Shown here piece after piece: positions 1 through 8,132 of a stretch of 38,907 nucleotides of DNA. Each line of letters opens with the position of its first letter. Position 1 is the first letter of the stretch. The stretch spans positions 567 to 39,473 of the forward strand of contig DMES01000066.1 in assembly GCA_003450815.1 (NCBI GenBank). The letters run 5' to 3'. This DNA comes from Elusimicrobiota bacterium. Lineage in GTDB: Bacteria; Elusimicrobiota; Elusimicrobia; Elusimicrobiales; UBA9959. The position numbers and the translations under genes are program-made. Below the pieces are notes generated by a model. It saw only the letters and a program-made list of their open reading frames with translations. It was not told the origin of the DNA and made no database searches.

Positions 1-1147
1 TGGTAAAGCGCAGCCCTATGGCCGACACCACAAAACCCGCCACGCCTATATTCAGAAATGATACGAAGCTTTTAATATCCGGGGTATCCAGCGGGAGCTG
101 ATTGACGCTGAACAGGTAAACCACAATAAGCGCGGCTATAAGTATTATCTGCGACCAATAGCGGGCATCGCGAAGCAGAAGAAGACGGTCCTTCCAATAA
201 AGCGTGAGCGCGGTTTTTAACCGGGAATATTTAAGCGCCAGACGCTGCTCCCAGAGCATTCTGTTTTTTCCCCTGAACCTGGGCGACCCCTGGGCGCCGC
301 TAAAACCGCGGGCATAAATGAACCCCGCAAGGAAATACATCCCTCCGTAAATGGCAAGCCCTGCGGCCATCAAAGCGGCGGCGTAAAGCCAAAAATCCCC
401 CCAATGCCCGCTTGAATACGCAATCATTGCTTTTGTCACCCACCAGGAAGGCAGGTACTTGGCCGTAGGTGACTGAAGGTATTCAATATATTGCGCCACC
501 ACGGCGAGCGAGTCCGGACGAAGCAATTGTTCCGGTTTTGAAAAGCGCAGCATTACATAAACAAAGGCCAGGGAACAGCTTCCAAGCAGCCAGGTAATGT
601 CACGCGTGCGCGAGGAGGGGAAGGCATACATCACAAGCATACTGAAAATAATGCCGAAAGCTCCCGAAAGCAGCACGAAAGGGACCATCAGTGACGCATA
701 GGAAATATAAAAACCGACGCCAAGGCCCTTCACCCTTCCCAATGCCAGTATATAGGGCACTATAGCAAGAAGCAGCGTCCAGGAGGAGTAAAACACCGTC
801 TCAACGGCCTTGTCAAGAAAAAGAGAGCGTTCCGGCAGCGGGCAGGAAAAAAGGAATTTCAGATCGGAAGAATAATAGAGCGTGGTCATTGAAATAAGTA
901 TGGAAGAAACTATGATCATGGAAAAAGTCATAAGCAATACCATGGAAGTAAGCTTCCAGGAAAGGATAGGGCCGATCAACTGCACCGCTTCAAGGTATGT
1001 AAGCAACCGCCAGAACCCCGCGTACAGAATGGAGAGCATGAGCAGGCCCACGCCGATGAAAAGCAGGTTTTTCACCAGTTTCCAGCCGCGCAGGCTTTTC
1101 AGAGTATTCACGGCGCAAATAAATTTTCGCTTAAAAAGCAGGAGCAT
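1..1147 (-). CDS. ABC-2 type exporter permease, partial (C-terminus beyond window)
   Basis: This is the membrane subunit of an ABC exporter. The reading frame is open from an ATG at 1147 to the window edge, giving 382 residues without a stop. Hydrophobic segments fall near residues 28-48, 65-90, 118-135, 145-175, 180-200 and 255-280, and another pair follows a basic loop rich in Arg and Lys. It lies 75 nt downstream of an ABC ATPase on the same strand, so the two probably form one transporter. The substrate cannot be read from the sequence. No clear ribosome site precedes the ATG. An in-frame upstream ATG at 1180 would add 11 residues encoded by the low-complexity GGCTGAA repeat, so the exact start is unsure. 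The family call rests on topology and on the ATPase next door. Confidence 0.75.
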   Translation of the reverse strand, partial: MLLLFKRKFICAVNTLKSLRGWKLVKNLLFIGVGLLMLSILYAGFWRLLTYLEAVQLIGPILSWKLTSMVLLMTFSMIIVSSILISMTTLYYSSDLKFLFSCPLPERSLFLDKAVETVFYSSWTLLLAIVPYILALGRVKGLGVGFYISYASLMVPFVLLSGAFGIIFSMLVMYAFPSSRTRDITWLLGSCSLAFVYVMLRFSKPEQLLRPDSLAVVAQYIEYLQSPTAKYLPSWWVTKAMIAYSSGHWGDFWLYAAALMAAGLAIYGGMYFLAGFIYARGFSGAQGSPRFRGKNRMLWEQRLALKYSRLKTALTLYWKDRLLLLRDARYWSQIILIAALIVVYLFSVNQLPLDTPDIKSFVSFLNIGVAGFVVSAIGLRFT

Positions 1148-1150
1148 AAT

Positions 1151-1217
1151 GAAGGCTGAAGGCTGAAGGCTAAAGGCCATCTATAACTTCTACCTTCAGC
1201 CCTCAGCCTTCAGCCTG
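1151..1217. repeat. Degenerate GGCTGAA-word inverted repeat
   Basis: A tandem run of the 7-mer GGCTGAA (1151-1177) is followed after about 15 nt by its complement (1193-1217). It starts a few bases after the ATPase stop codon on the minus strand and can fold into a long stem in the transcript between ATPase and permease. The same word recurs at the end of hypF (23960-23980). Confidence 0.7.
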
Positions 1218-1222
1218 ACTTG

Positions 1223-1945
1223 TCACTTTGTCAGTTCCAAAAAAACATCTTCAAGTGATTTCTGAGCGGGCCCGGTCACAAGCTGTTTTACGGCGGCTAC
1301 GGTATCTTTGGCGATCAGCCGGCCATTATGGATAATCCCCACCGAGGTGCATAGTTTCTCCGCCATTTCAAGGATATGCGTACACATGAAGATCGCGGCC
1401 CCGTTCCCGGCCATCTCGGAAAGCAGTGTTTTAAAGCGGCGAATGCTTTTCGGGTCAAGCCCGACAGTGGGCTCGTCAAAAAGCACGACTTTAGGCTTGC
1501 GAAGAAGCATTCCCGCAATAAGCAATTTTTGTTTCATGCCGTGGGAATAACTCTCCAGCAATTCTCCGCCCTGGAGGGAAAGCTCAAAGGTCTCAAGCAG
1601 TTCGGGGATGCGCCGTATCTGCTCGCTGTACGGCACATCATAGAGATCCCCTAAAAACCGCAAAAACTCAAAACCTGTAAGTTTGGGGTAAACAAACGGC
1701 TCGTCCGGAATATAGGCGATAAGACGCTTTGCGCTCAGCGGTTCACGAGTCACATCAAAACCCGCCACAAGCACCCTGCCGGAGGTGGGGGCCATAATGC
1801 CTGAAAGAATTTTTACAGTGGTGGTTTTGCCTGCGCCATTCGGGCCCAAAAAACCGAAAATTTCTCCCGCCGCCACATCAAGGCTCAGGTCGTCCACGGC
1901 TTTACAGACGCCGAAAGTTTTAACGAGGTTCTGAATTTTGATCAC
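1223..1945 (-). CDS. ABC transporter ATP-binding protein
   Basis: This is the ATPase subunit that powers the neighbouring exporter permease at the cytoplasmic face. It has 240 residues, a normal length for the CcmA/DrrA-like exporter class. The Walker A motif GPNGAGKTT is at residues 34-42, the signature SHGMKQK near 133-139, and the Walker B plus D-loop LFDEPTVGLDP near 153-163, followed by the switch histidine in THILE. The start is a GTG at 1945 and no strong ribosome site is visible. Word-repeat hairpins lie on both sides: one before the start (1952-2033) and one after the stop (1151-1217). An ABC-2 exporter pair is a safe call; the exported substrate is unknown. Confidence 0.93.
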   Translation of the reverse strand: MIKIQNLVKTFGVCKAVDDLSLDVAAGEIFGFLGPNGAGKTTTVKILSGIMAPTSGRVLVAGFDVTREPLSAKRLIAYIPDEPFVYPKLTGFEFLRFLGDLYDVPYSEQIRRIPELLETFELSLQGGELLESYSHGMKQKLLIAGMLLRKPKVVLFDEPTVGLDPKSIRRFKTLLSEMAGNGAAIFMCTHILEMAEKLCTSVGIIHNGRLIAKDTVAAVKQLVTGPAQKSLEDVFLELTK

Positions 1946-1951
1946 GATACA

Positions 1952-2033
1952 ATAGGGTAGAGGGTGTGGGGAGAGGATAGAGCATTAAGGAACTCATTAC
2001 CCTAAACCCTGAACCCTAGCCCCTATACCCTAT
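1952..2033. repeat. Degenerate AGGGTA-word inverted repeat
   Basis: The left arm carries GGGTAGAGGGTGTGGGG-type words (1952-1975) and the right arm CCCTAAACCCTGAACCCT-type words (2000-2033). It begins a few bases after the stop codon of the SurA-like gene on the minus strand and can fold into a 3' stem-loop. Related words appear at 2753-2830 and 37096-37181. Confidence 0.7.
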
Positions 2034-2035
2034 TT

Positions 2036-2731
2036 TTACCGGCCCTGCTCCCGCAGTTCCAGGTAGTTCTTTATTTCTATCTGCGAAGTCAGCTGGCGCA
2101 GCAGGTAGTTGGCAAGGTTAGCGAACTTGTCTTTTGAAAGCTCATCGGCATACTTGGCCTTCTCTTTCTCAAATTTTTTCAAGTCCTTGTTTTTTAAAAG
2201 GTAGTAAGCCGTTATTTCTTTAGGGGTAACTTTCACGGTTGTATATATCAACTGTTTGAACTTAGAGGCAAGCCTGGCCCTTTTCCTCCAGGCTTCATAC
2301 TCCGGGGGCGACATCTGGAACTCTTTAAAAATCGTCTGATAATAGAGCCTGGGGCTGAAAGACTGTCCTTCCCTGAACTGCGGAGTGTTTTGTATTTCAA
2401 CCGCCACTTCAAAGTCGGGCACCTGCATATCCATTTTTCCCGCCTGGGAAGAGAAAAGCTCTTCTATAACCATGTCGCGGAAAACTTCCTGCTTTACGCT
2501 CTTGACCAGCGCGTCATTGGTATCTGTGCCGGATTCCCTTAGGTTGGACACCATTCTGTTAACCTGCATACTAAATTGCCGGTAGGGAATTTTTTTTCCG
2601 CCCACATCGGCCACGGCGCTCGACGCGGAGGAACTAAAAATCTGACCGCTAATAAAAAAAATGGAACCCACAAACACTACTGCGGTTATGATGAAAAATA
2701 TTCTCTTATATTTTGTGAAAAAAGCTATCAT
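2036..2731 (-). CDS. SurA/PpiD N-domain-like membrane-anchored chaperone, no PPIase domain
   Basis: This is probably a periplasmic folding chaperone anchored by its N-terminus. A single hydrophobic helix covers about residues 9-30. It is followed by VADVGGKKIPYRQFSMQVNR, the typical opening of the SurA_N/PpiD chaperone domain, with helices continuing to residue 231. Full PpiD or SurA proteins then carry one or more parvulin PPIase domains; none is present here, and the protein stops after a Lys/Glu-rich helix. The start at 2731 has AAGGAG about 9 nt upstream. It sits between bactofilin and the ABC exporter on the same strand, which fits an envelope-biogenesis role. The fold assignment is by motif only. 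A natural short chaperone or a domain-loss variant are both possible. Confidence 0.72.
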   Translation of the reverse strand: MIAFFTKYKRIFFIITAVVFVGSIFFISGQIFSSSASSAVADVGGKKIPYRQFSMQVNRMVSNLRESGTDTNDALVKSVKQEVFRDMVIEELFSSQAGKMDMQVPDFEVAVEIQNTPQFREGQSFSPRLYYQTIFKEFQMSPPEYEAWRKRARLASKFKQLIYTTVKVTPKEITAYYLLKNKDLKKFEKEKAKYADELSKDKFANLANYLLRQLTSQIEIKNYLELREQGR

Positions 2732-2749
2732 TTTTCATGCTCCTTATTT

Positions 2750-2833
2750 CAGAAAGGGTATAGGGTATACGGGATTAGGGGTATCAGGGAGTTCCATGCT
2801 TCTGCACCGCTCCCCTTCTCCTATGCGCTACCT
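2750..2833. repeat. Degenerate AGGGTATA-word inverted repeat
   Basis: Words of the type GGGTATAGGGTATACGGG (2757-2790) face a weaker purine/pyrimidine complement at 2808-2833 that overlaps the bactofilin stop codon. It is a possible 3' stem-loop between bactofilin and the SurA-like gene. Confidence 0.55.
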
Positions 2834-3229
2834 TGACTCGACTTTTTGAGGACTTTCCTTTTTAGACTCTTTGCCGGTTTCCATGCGGCAATTACCGTTG
2901 AAAGTTGCGCCTTCTTCAAGCATTATCTTCGGGGAACGCAAATCTCCGTCTATGCGGGAACCGATGATGGCCTCAATATGGTTAAGGGCCGTGATATTCC
3001 CTTTAACCTCCCCGCAAACACAACAGCTCTCACAGGAGATATCGCCTTTTATCTTGCCGGCTTTACCTATCGTCACCATCTTCGCGTCCACTATAGAGCC
3101 GTCAACGCGTCCGTCAATTTTAAGCGAGCCTTTGGCCGTCAGCGTCCCCTGAAAATACGCGTCATTCCCTATGAGAGTATCTCCATTCCTGGATTCAAAC
3201 GATATCGCCGCATTATTAAAAAGGCCCAT
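2828..3229 (-). CDS. Bactofilin family cytoskeletal protein
   Basis: Bactofilins polymerise without nucleotide into filaments that position cell-wall enzymes. The 133-residue protein has the family build. A short N-terminal tail is followed by a repeated beta-helix core from about residue 17 (DTLIGNDAYFQGTLTAKG, LKIDGRVDGSI, KAGKIKGDI, GEVKGNITA, GSRIDGDLRSPKI) and a Lys/Glu-rich tail. A Cys-rich patch (CESCCVCGE, about residues 66-74) is unusual and might bind metal or form disulfides. It starts 9 nt after the stop of an M23 peptidase. Bactofilin next to an M23 peptidase is a well-known shape-control pairing, so the two probably act together at the inner membrane. Confidence 0.93.
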   Translation of the reverse strand: MGLFNNAAISFESRNGDTLIGNDAYFQGTLTAKGSLKIDGRVDGSIVDAKMVTIGKAGKIKGDISCESCCVCGEVKGNITALNHIEAIIGSRIDGDLRSPKIMLEEGATFNGNCRMETGKESKKESPQKVESR

Positions 3230-3238
3230 ATATTCCTC

Positions 3239-4216
3239 TTACAAACTCCTGAAAATACCGTCAAAAATACCGCTAAAACTGCTGTCTTTCACACCTACTT
3301 CAAAAAAACGCATGGGATCTTTGGGAATGCCGGCCACCCAAACCTCGTAATGCAGATGATTGCCTGTTGAAGTGCCGGTGGAACCTATGCGGCCCACCAA
3401 TTGTCCGCGTTTCAGGTTTGCGCCTTCCTTAACCAAAGTCTCACTCATATGCCCGTAAAGGGTGGAATAGCCGAACCCGTGGTCCACAACCACACACATA
3501 CCATAGCCCTGGGCCCAGCCGGAATGGCGCACCACTCCGTCAGCCGTGGAGTGGATAGGCGTGCCCACTTCATTGGCTATATCAATGCCTGAGTGGTACC
3601 CGCTCACGGCGCTTAAAGGGGCCATACGGTAACCGAAAGAGGAGGTGATACGCCCCTGGGCTGGCCACATTGAAGGCGTAGCGCGTAAGGAGTTATGGCG
3701 GTTTGCCATGTACCAGGTAATTTCAGAGTAACTTGAAAGCCGCTTGCGGGATTCCTCCTGCATCTTAGTCAAGGAACCGCTGAGTGTTTTTTCCTTTATT
3801 TCATCAGCCTTGCGAAAAAGCATCTTCCTGAAATCCGCCAAATCGGCGGCTCCTGCGCCACCTAGTGAATCAACTTCTCCCTGAAGTTCATGACGCATAC
3901 CAAGTATTTTACGCAGCTGATCGTCGGTTTTTCTGGTCATTTCCAGATAGGCCATGCCCTGTTCCACCTGATCTGAGACCGAAGCCATCTTGGTCCTGAG
4001 TATTTTATTATCCATCTTAGTGACATAGTAATCAAAATGCCTGCCTACCGCGTAGCCGGCCCAAATAGTGGCAAGCGTCCATATCCCGCCGAAAAGTATA
4101 AAGAAAAAAACAGACAGGTTAAAGCGAAGCGAAGGCAGGCCGCTGTGAGGAACAAGGAAAATGCTGATCGGCTTACCTATACCCTTGAAAAGACGTAAAA
4201 AACGATGAATCCGCAT
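3239..4216 (-). CDS. M23 family (LytM-type) metallopeptidase, membrane anchored
   Basis: This is a zinc endopeptidase that cuts peptidoglycan peptide cross-links in the periplasm, or a non-catalytic relative that controls such enzymes. One transmembrane helix lies near residues 33-55 and is followed by a coiled-coil-like stretch (about 75-165). The C-terminal peptidase domain holds the zinc ligands: H and D in YHSGIDIAN and the HLH of NHLHYEVW. The Gly-rich GHMSE/GSTGTSTGNH loops are intact, so an active enzyme is likely. Its stop lies 9 nt before the bactofilin start and its own start is 37 nt after the stop of the upstream anchored protein. This supports a three-gene cell-shape operon. Confidence 0.93.
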   Translation of the reverse strand: MRIHRFLRLFKGIGKPISIFLVPHSGLPSLRFNLSVFFFILFGGIWTLATIWAGYAVGRHFDYYVTKMDNKILRTKMASVSDQVEQGMAYLEMTRKTDDQLRKILGMRHELQGEVDSLGGAGAADLADFRKMLFRKADEIKEKTLSGSLTKMQEESRKRLSSYSEITWYMANRHNSLRATPSMWPAQGRITSSFGYRMAPLSAVSGYHSGIDIANEVGTPIHSTADGVVRHSGWAQGYGMCVVVDHGFGYSTLYGHMSETLVKEGANLKRGQLVGRIGSTGTSTGNHLHYEVWVAGIPKDPMRFFEVGVKDSSFSGIFDGIFRSL

Positions 4217-4253
4217 AATATAATTATATCAAACTGAAACAATAAAGTGGAGG

Positions 4254-5093
4254 TTAATTCCCGATAGGCGGAGGAGCTTTCCGTTTTACCGAAGCTGGTG
4301 CGCTTTGCTCTCCTCCACTTATTGCAGTAGGGTCAAATTTAACACCGGTGTCTTCCGGCATATGGGGCGTACCCTCCGCCGGTGTCGAGCCATCCCCTGC
4401 CTGAGCAGCCTTGGCCCCAAAAGCCCCCATAGGAATTACCCGGCCCGCCTGAGGTATGCGGCCCAGAAGCGGTTTAAGCTCAGGATCCGACATAACCTCC
4501 ATCATAAGCTTCATAAAATCAGGCCTGAAAGCGAATTTTTCCGTTATTTTATCCATGCCTTTGATCTTACGGATATCGGCCATCACTTTCATGGGGTTGT
4601 TGCCGCCAGAATTCGCAAGCGCCTCCCTGAAAGAAGGGTCTTTCTTAAGTTCACCGATGAATTCTTTGACTATAGGGCGATCCATATATTTAGCCAGCGC
4701 TTTATATGTCGTCCCGGGGTCCACCGGCCCCGCCATACCGCCGGCATCGGGAGAAGACGCGTTGGTAAACGTTGTTAGTGAAGAAGAAACGGGTCCGCTT
4801 GAGAAAGATACTCCCGGAGCAGAAGCTCCGGGCTTATTTTCATACATCATTTTAACAAGTTCCTGGGAGGGGAAAGCCTGTTCTATCGATTCAAAGGCCT
4901 GACTGGCGGCTGATATTTTCCGATAACGGTACACCGCGAAAATAACACCCGCAATAAATATGGCAAAAAAGACGCCGGCCACTATTTTAAACAGTTTTTG
5001 ACGGCCCCTTAGAAGTTCCAGTTCCTTCAGCAATTGCGCGTTGTCCGCGGAAATATCGTTTTTTTGTTCTTCCAAAGCCATAAAATTTGACAA
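4254..5093 (-). CDS. Unknown membrane-anchored protein upstream of M23/bactofilin genes
   Basis: I do not recognise this family. The 279-residue protein begins with a charged, Leu-rich segment that could form a short coiled coil (about residues 5-32). A single transmembrane helix follows (about 37-55), then a Ser/Gly/Pro-rich linker (about 85-120). A compact helical domain spans about 130-215 (KALAKYMDRP ... DPELKPLLGRIP), and the tail is Pro/Ala-rich. The most likely topology is a cytoplasmic N-terminus with the rest periplasmic. The start may be Met1 or Met5. It probably leads the operon with the M23 peptidase and bactofilin, so a structural or regulatory part in wall synthesis is plausible but unproven. 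Confidence 0.8.
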   Translation of the reverse strand: MSNFMALEEQKNDISADNAQLLKELELLRGRQKLFKIVAGVFFAIFIAGVIFAVYRYRKISAASQAFESIEQAFPSQELVKMMYENKPGASAPGVSFSSGPVSSSLTTFTNASSPDAGGMAGPVDPGTTYKALAKYMDRPIVKEFIGELKKDPSFREALANSGGNNPMKVMADIRKIKGMDKITEKFAFRPDFMKLMMEVMSDPELKPLLGRIPQAGRVIPMGAFGAKAAQAGDGSTPAEGTPHMPEDTGVKFDPTAISGGEQSAPASVKRKAPPPIGN

Positions 5094-5174
5094 TCATCCG
5101 TCGTAATTGATAGACTCACATTCTACAAAATAAATCACGCTTTCCAAGCAGTTCAAGCCCGGTTTATTTTCTGC

Positions 5175-5250
5175 GCCCCCATCGTCTAGCGGTTAGGACG
5201 CTGCCCTTTCAAGGCAGAGATCAGGGGTTCGAATCCCCTTGGGGGCGCCA
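5175..5250 (+). tRNA. tRNA-Glu (UUC anticodon)
   Basis: A full cloverleaf is visible. The acceptor stem GCCCCCA pairs with TGGGGGC, and the anticodon stem CTGCC/GGCAG encloses loop CTTTCAA with anticodon TTC. The T arm is AGGGG TTCGAAT CCCCT, and discriminator G is followed by an encoded CCA at 5248-5250. Its 3' part (5201-5248) is repeated at 12141-12188, which marks it as an integration target. Confidence 0.96.
5201..5248 (+). repeat. Putative attL: tRNA-Glu 3' part, repeated at 12141-12188
   Basis: The 3' part of tRNA-Glu matches 12141-12188 over 48 nt with two mismatches, and 36 nt (5213-5248) are identical. Both copies point the same way, the geometry left by site-specific integration into a tRNA 3' end. 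The implied insert is 6,940 bp. Confidence 0.75.
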
Positions 5251-5258
5251 CATTTTTG

Positions 5259-5286
5259 CGATTTCTCGACGAGAAATCGGTTTTTT
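5259..5286 (+). terminator. Intrinsic terminator after tRNA-Glu
   Basis: The stem CGATTTCTC/GAGAAATCG with loop GAC is followed by G and six Ts. It lies 8 nt after the tRNA-Glu CCA end and would stop the tRNA transcript at the present left junction of the island. Confidence 0.8.
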
Positions 5287-5338
5287 GTCTATCAGACCCC
5301 AATTACAAGAATTCCCCAAAAAAGCCCGTTTTTACCCC

Positions 5339-5370
5339 AAAGTGCACACTCAAGTGCACACTTTTACCCC
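5339..5370. repeat. GTGCAC direct repeat, inner left end of island (possible integrase arm site)
   Basis: Two AAGTGCACA units lie about 12 nt apart. A 32-nt stretch here matches 12014-12045 at about 27 positions in the same orientation. Both copies lie roughly 90-100 nt inside the two tRNA-derived junctions, the place expected for integrase arm-type sites. The rest of the non-coding stretch 5371-5459 shows nothing I can name. Confidence 0.5.
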
Positions 5371-5459
5371 AGTAATCCACTATTCCCCAATAGAGAACGC
5401 TGCCTAACCGGGGCAGAGACCAGTTTGACTATATTAAAGCTGATATTTGAATACACGAT

Positions 5460-6680
5460 TCACAGGTGGATGAAGTCCTGCCTACCACTTTCCAGGTATA
5501 GCGCCAGCAACAGATAGTCGCGCAGGTGACGCGTTAGCAGAAAATTATCGCGCACATGCTCACGGCCATTTTCGCCCAGTTTTTTGGCGTAGGCTGGTTC
5601 GTGCAGCAAGCGTTTCATCCAATAGGCCGTGCCTTCTATGGTGCGGGTGAGTATACCCGAGTATTTGTGCGTTATCTGTAACGGAATCCCCCCCACAGCT
5701 CCGGCTATTACAGGTTTTCCTTTCCATAAGGCTTCAGAAACCGTTAACCCGAAGCCTTCCTTAAGCGACTTCTGTATTATTATCGCGGAGGCGCGTTGTA
5801 TGGCGTTTATTTCAATATTACTGGTCGGGGGCAGGCAGAGCACTATTATGTCCGGGGTTCCCTCAGCTGCCGCGCGGACCTCCGCCAGCACTTGTGAGCC
5901 TTCGGGATCATCATCGGCGCTGCCGCCTACCAGTAGCAGGCGCGCCGTGACGTAAGGTTGTATCTTTTTGAAAGCCTCGATGACGCCCAGCGGGTCTTTC
6001 AGCCGGTCGAAGCGCGATACCTGGGTTATCAGCGGTTTGTCTAAAGGGATATTCAGCCGCTCCATTATCGATGCGACTTCTTCAGAAGTGAGCTCTTTGT
6101 TCTTATCGGCCAGCGGGTCTATGGACGGCGGGACCTGGAACTGCTTTATGGGCAGTTCCTGCGAGAAGGATGGTGCGGAAATCACAGCGGCATCGAAGCG
6201 CGAAACATACCCGTGCAGAAAGTCCCAGACGTCTGTCTGGCGGTTGGAAAGGTCTATGTGGCAGCGCCAGATCCACTTGGCTCCAGCCGGTTTCCTGTCT
6301 ATAAGACCGGCGGGCTGCGGATCATGTATCAGTGCAATATTTGCGTCCAGGTCCAAGGTATCCATGTTGGTCTTGAGCGTATCTCGGTACAGTTGGAAGT
6401 CGGCTGTGGTTAATTCCTGGCGCGTGCCGTGCAGGGCGTTATGGAACTTTTTGGTTACTGCGTAAAAATCTTCCCCGCCTTTAATAAGTTCCCAGCGCGG
6501 CTTTATCCCCAGTTCGATCATCATGGGAAGCATCCGGCTAAGTATTTCTGCTACGCCTCCGCCTACGGCGGTGGAATTGACGTTGAGTATTGTCTTTCCC
6601 TTAAGCCGGGAGGCTATTGTCTTAAGCTCTTCTATGGCGTTGAGGCCGGCAGCGGGCGCGTATTCGTCTATTTTAGCCAC
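5460..6680 (-). CDS. treT: Trehalose synthase, glycosyltransferase family 4 (TreT-like)
   Basis: TreT-type enzymes make trehalose from an NDP-glucose and glucose in the cytoplasm. The 406-residue protein has the two-domain GT4 build. The N-terminal half contains LNVNSTAVGGGVAEILSRML (about residues 33-52), a stretch typical of this family, and the HDPQPAGL loop. The C-terminal nucleotide-sugar domain has QVSRFDRLKDP, LLLVGG and the acidic KEGFGLTVSEALWKGKPVI motif with the usual E-x7-E spacing. It is full length. The start overlaps the end of the DUF5752 gene by 8 nt. It is the last gene of the transporter/trehalose operon, so the cell would have a second trehalose route beside OtsA/OtsB. A different GT4 sugar acceptor cannot be excluded. 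Confidence 0.88.
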   Translation of the reverse strand: MAKIDEYAPAAGLNAIEELKTIASRLKGKTILNVNSTAVGGGVAEILSRMLPMMIELGIKPRWELIKGGEDFYAVTKKFHNALHGTRQELTTADFQLYRDTLKTNMDTLDLDANIALIHDPQPAGLIDRKPAGAKWIWRCHIDLSNRQTDVWDFLHGYVSRFDAAVISAPSFSQELPIKQFQVPPSIDPLADKNKELTSEEVASIMERLNIPLDKPLITQVSRFDRLKDPLGVIEAFKKIQPYVTARLLLVGGSADDDPEGSQVLAEVRAAAEGTPDIIVLCLPPTSNIEINAIQRASAIIIQKSLKEGFGLTVSEALWKGKPVIAGAVGGIPLQITHKYSGILTRTIEGTAYWMKRLLHEPAYAKKLGENGREHVRDNFLLTRHLRDYLLLALYLESGRQDFIHL

Positions 6681-7347
6681 GGGACACCTCCGGCAGGCGC
6701 TGCTTGATTATCCTGATTATCCTTTGCCGAAGGCTTTCGAGCGTGTAGGAATACGGGTCGAGACGGGAGATCTCTCTCCCTACTACATCGTCGTTGAAGT
6801 TGGTCTTGAACCAGTGCGAGAAGTCGTCTACGCCGTAGGGCGGCCGCAGCCGGGCCTCGAATACGTGCAGGTAAAGGCTGGAGACGCTGACATTGCGCAA
6901 GCACTCAATAAAACTCGCATAATCTATGGCGGCGCACTCCGTGGGCAGCGAGAACCTTACAGCGCGCATAAAATGGAATTCCCGGCCCGGAGCCACAGTA
7001 CGCATCTGCTCAGGGTTTTCCGCGATGTGCCGTTCCAGCATTTTTACAAAAGCGGCCTTGATGTCCGCCAGGGAATTAAACTGCACGATATCGATGGAAG
7101 TCAGTTGCTCACCCAGGCGGTCCGCCTGTACCGTGCGGGTTACCCAGTAGGCGAAGTCATTGGCACCCTCTGGCACCAGGTGGTGAGATTGCTTTATAAA
7201 TCGATGGGTGTGGTGGTAGATAATTGCGTCGTCCGCCTCCTTTATTCCCGCGAGAAGTCCCTCTATGTTATAAGCCTTGCGCCCGGTAACTTCGGTGAGC
7301 GTGAGGCGCGTGCAGAATTTGAAAGGCTCCTTTGCCTTTATACCCAT
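6673..7347 (-). CDS. DUF5752 family protein
   Basis: The function is unknown. The 224-residue soluble protein shows the family features as I recall them: a start of the type EPFKFCTRLTLTEVTGRKA, the histidine-rich YHHTHRFIKQSHHL segment (about residues 44-57), GANDFAYWV, and LGEQLTSIDIVQFNSLADI. The conserved histidines suggest metal binding or catalysis, but this is inference. GGGGGGAG lies a few bases before the ATG. It starts 1 nt after the otsB stop and overlaps treT by 8 nt, so it is co-translated with trehalose enzymes. DUF5752 genes are, to my knowledge, often found next to trehalose synthase genes, which suggests a role in trehalose metabolism or its control. Confidence 0.8.
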   Translation of the reverse strand: MGIKAKEPFKFCTRLTLTEVTGRKAYNIEGLLAGIKEADDAIIYHHTHRFIKQSHHLVPEGANDFAYWVTRTVQADRLGEQLTSIDIVQFNSLADIKAAFVKMLERHIAENPEQMRTVAPGREFHFMRAVRFSLPTECAAIDYASFIECLRNVSVSSLYLHVFEARLRPPYGVDDFSHWFKTNFNDDVVGREISRLDPYSYTLESLRQRIIRIIKQRLPEVSRG

Positions 7348-7348
7348 T

Positions 7349-8131
7349 TTATCTCCCCCCTCGCCTTGCGGCTGAAATAAAACGCAACAGGCGAAGTACT
7401 TCCAACTGGTCTGCCAGGAAATATCCGGCTGTTGACCCGGCCTTGCGACTCACTCTTACGGTTATCCCATACCCCTTCAGCGCCATAAACATATCTTCGT
7501 CCGTAAGATCGTCGCCCACCGCAACTGCGTCGTCCACGCCAAGACGAGCCATAAGCCTTGATATGGCGCTACCTTTGTGAGCGGCGTAGCGTGGCAGCAA
7601 CTCGAAAACTTTATGGCCTTGTCTCCAACGGAGGTTGCCATTTCGCTCGGACATAAGGGCTTTCATCCGGCTAAAGAACCCGCGCATGTATGCCATCTTA
7701 AGGTTCCGGTAATGCACACTGGCTGAAAATACTTTATTCTCTACAAGCACGCCCGTGCCTGGTGGAAATCTTTCCTGAATATCAGCGGCTATCCCAGCTA
7801 CCAAGTCCCGTGCTTTAGCCGCCCTGGTATCGTGCCAGACGAAACCGGGGCCTTTTATCTCTATGCCATGGTTCCCGCCGTAATAAAGGTTCCGCAAGCC
7901 AACCAACCTGCGCACACTTTCCAATGCACGTCCGCTGAGTATGAATACAAAAACCCCGCGCGATGCCGCCAATGCCTTCAAGGCAGCTTTAAACTCCGGT
8001 TTCAGGCAGGCCTGCCCCGGAGTCTCCGCCAATGCAGCCAGTGTGCCGTCAAAATCCAGCGTTACCAACAGTTTCCAGACAGACGCAAGGCGTTCTGAAA
8101 CAGCAGTGGAGTTTTTCCAGAAATATTTCAT
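7349..8131 (-). CDS. otsB: Trehalose-6-phosphate phosphatase
   Basis: OtsB removes phosphate from trehalose 6-phosphate to give trehalose. The 260-residue protein belongs to the HAD superfamily. The nucleophile motif DFDGTLA is at about residues 26-32, motif II Ser/Thr is in ILSGR (about 64-68), and the motif IV acidic cluster is in VGDDLTDEDMF (about 204-214). The family stretch YYGGNHGIEIKGPG follows motif II. The length is usual. Its ATG lies 1 nt after the otsA stop, and its stop lies 1 nt before the DUF5752 start, so translation is coupled along the operon. The product of OtsA is its direct substrate. Confidence 0.95.
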   Translation of the reverse strand: MKYFWKNSTAVSERLASVWKLLVTLDFDGTLAALAETPGQACLKPEFKAALKALAASRGVFVFILSGRALESVRRLVGLRNLYYGGNHGIEIKGPGFVWHDTRAAKARDLVAGIAADIQERFPPGTGVLVENKVFSASVHYRNLKMAYMRGFFSRMKALMSERNGNLRWRQGHKVFELLPRYAAHKGSAISRLMARLGVDDAVAVGDDLTDEDMFMALKGYGITVRVSRKAGSTAGYFLADQLEVLRLLRFISAARRGGR

Positions 8132-8132
8132 T

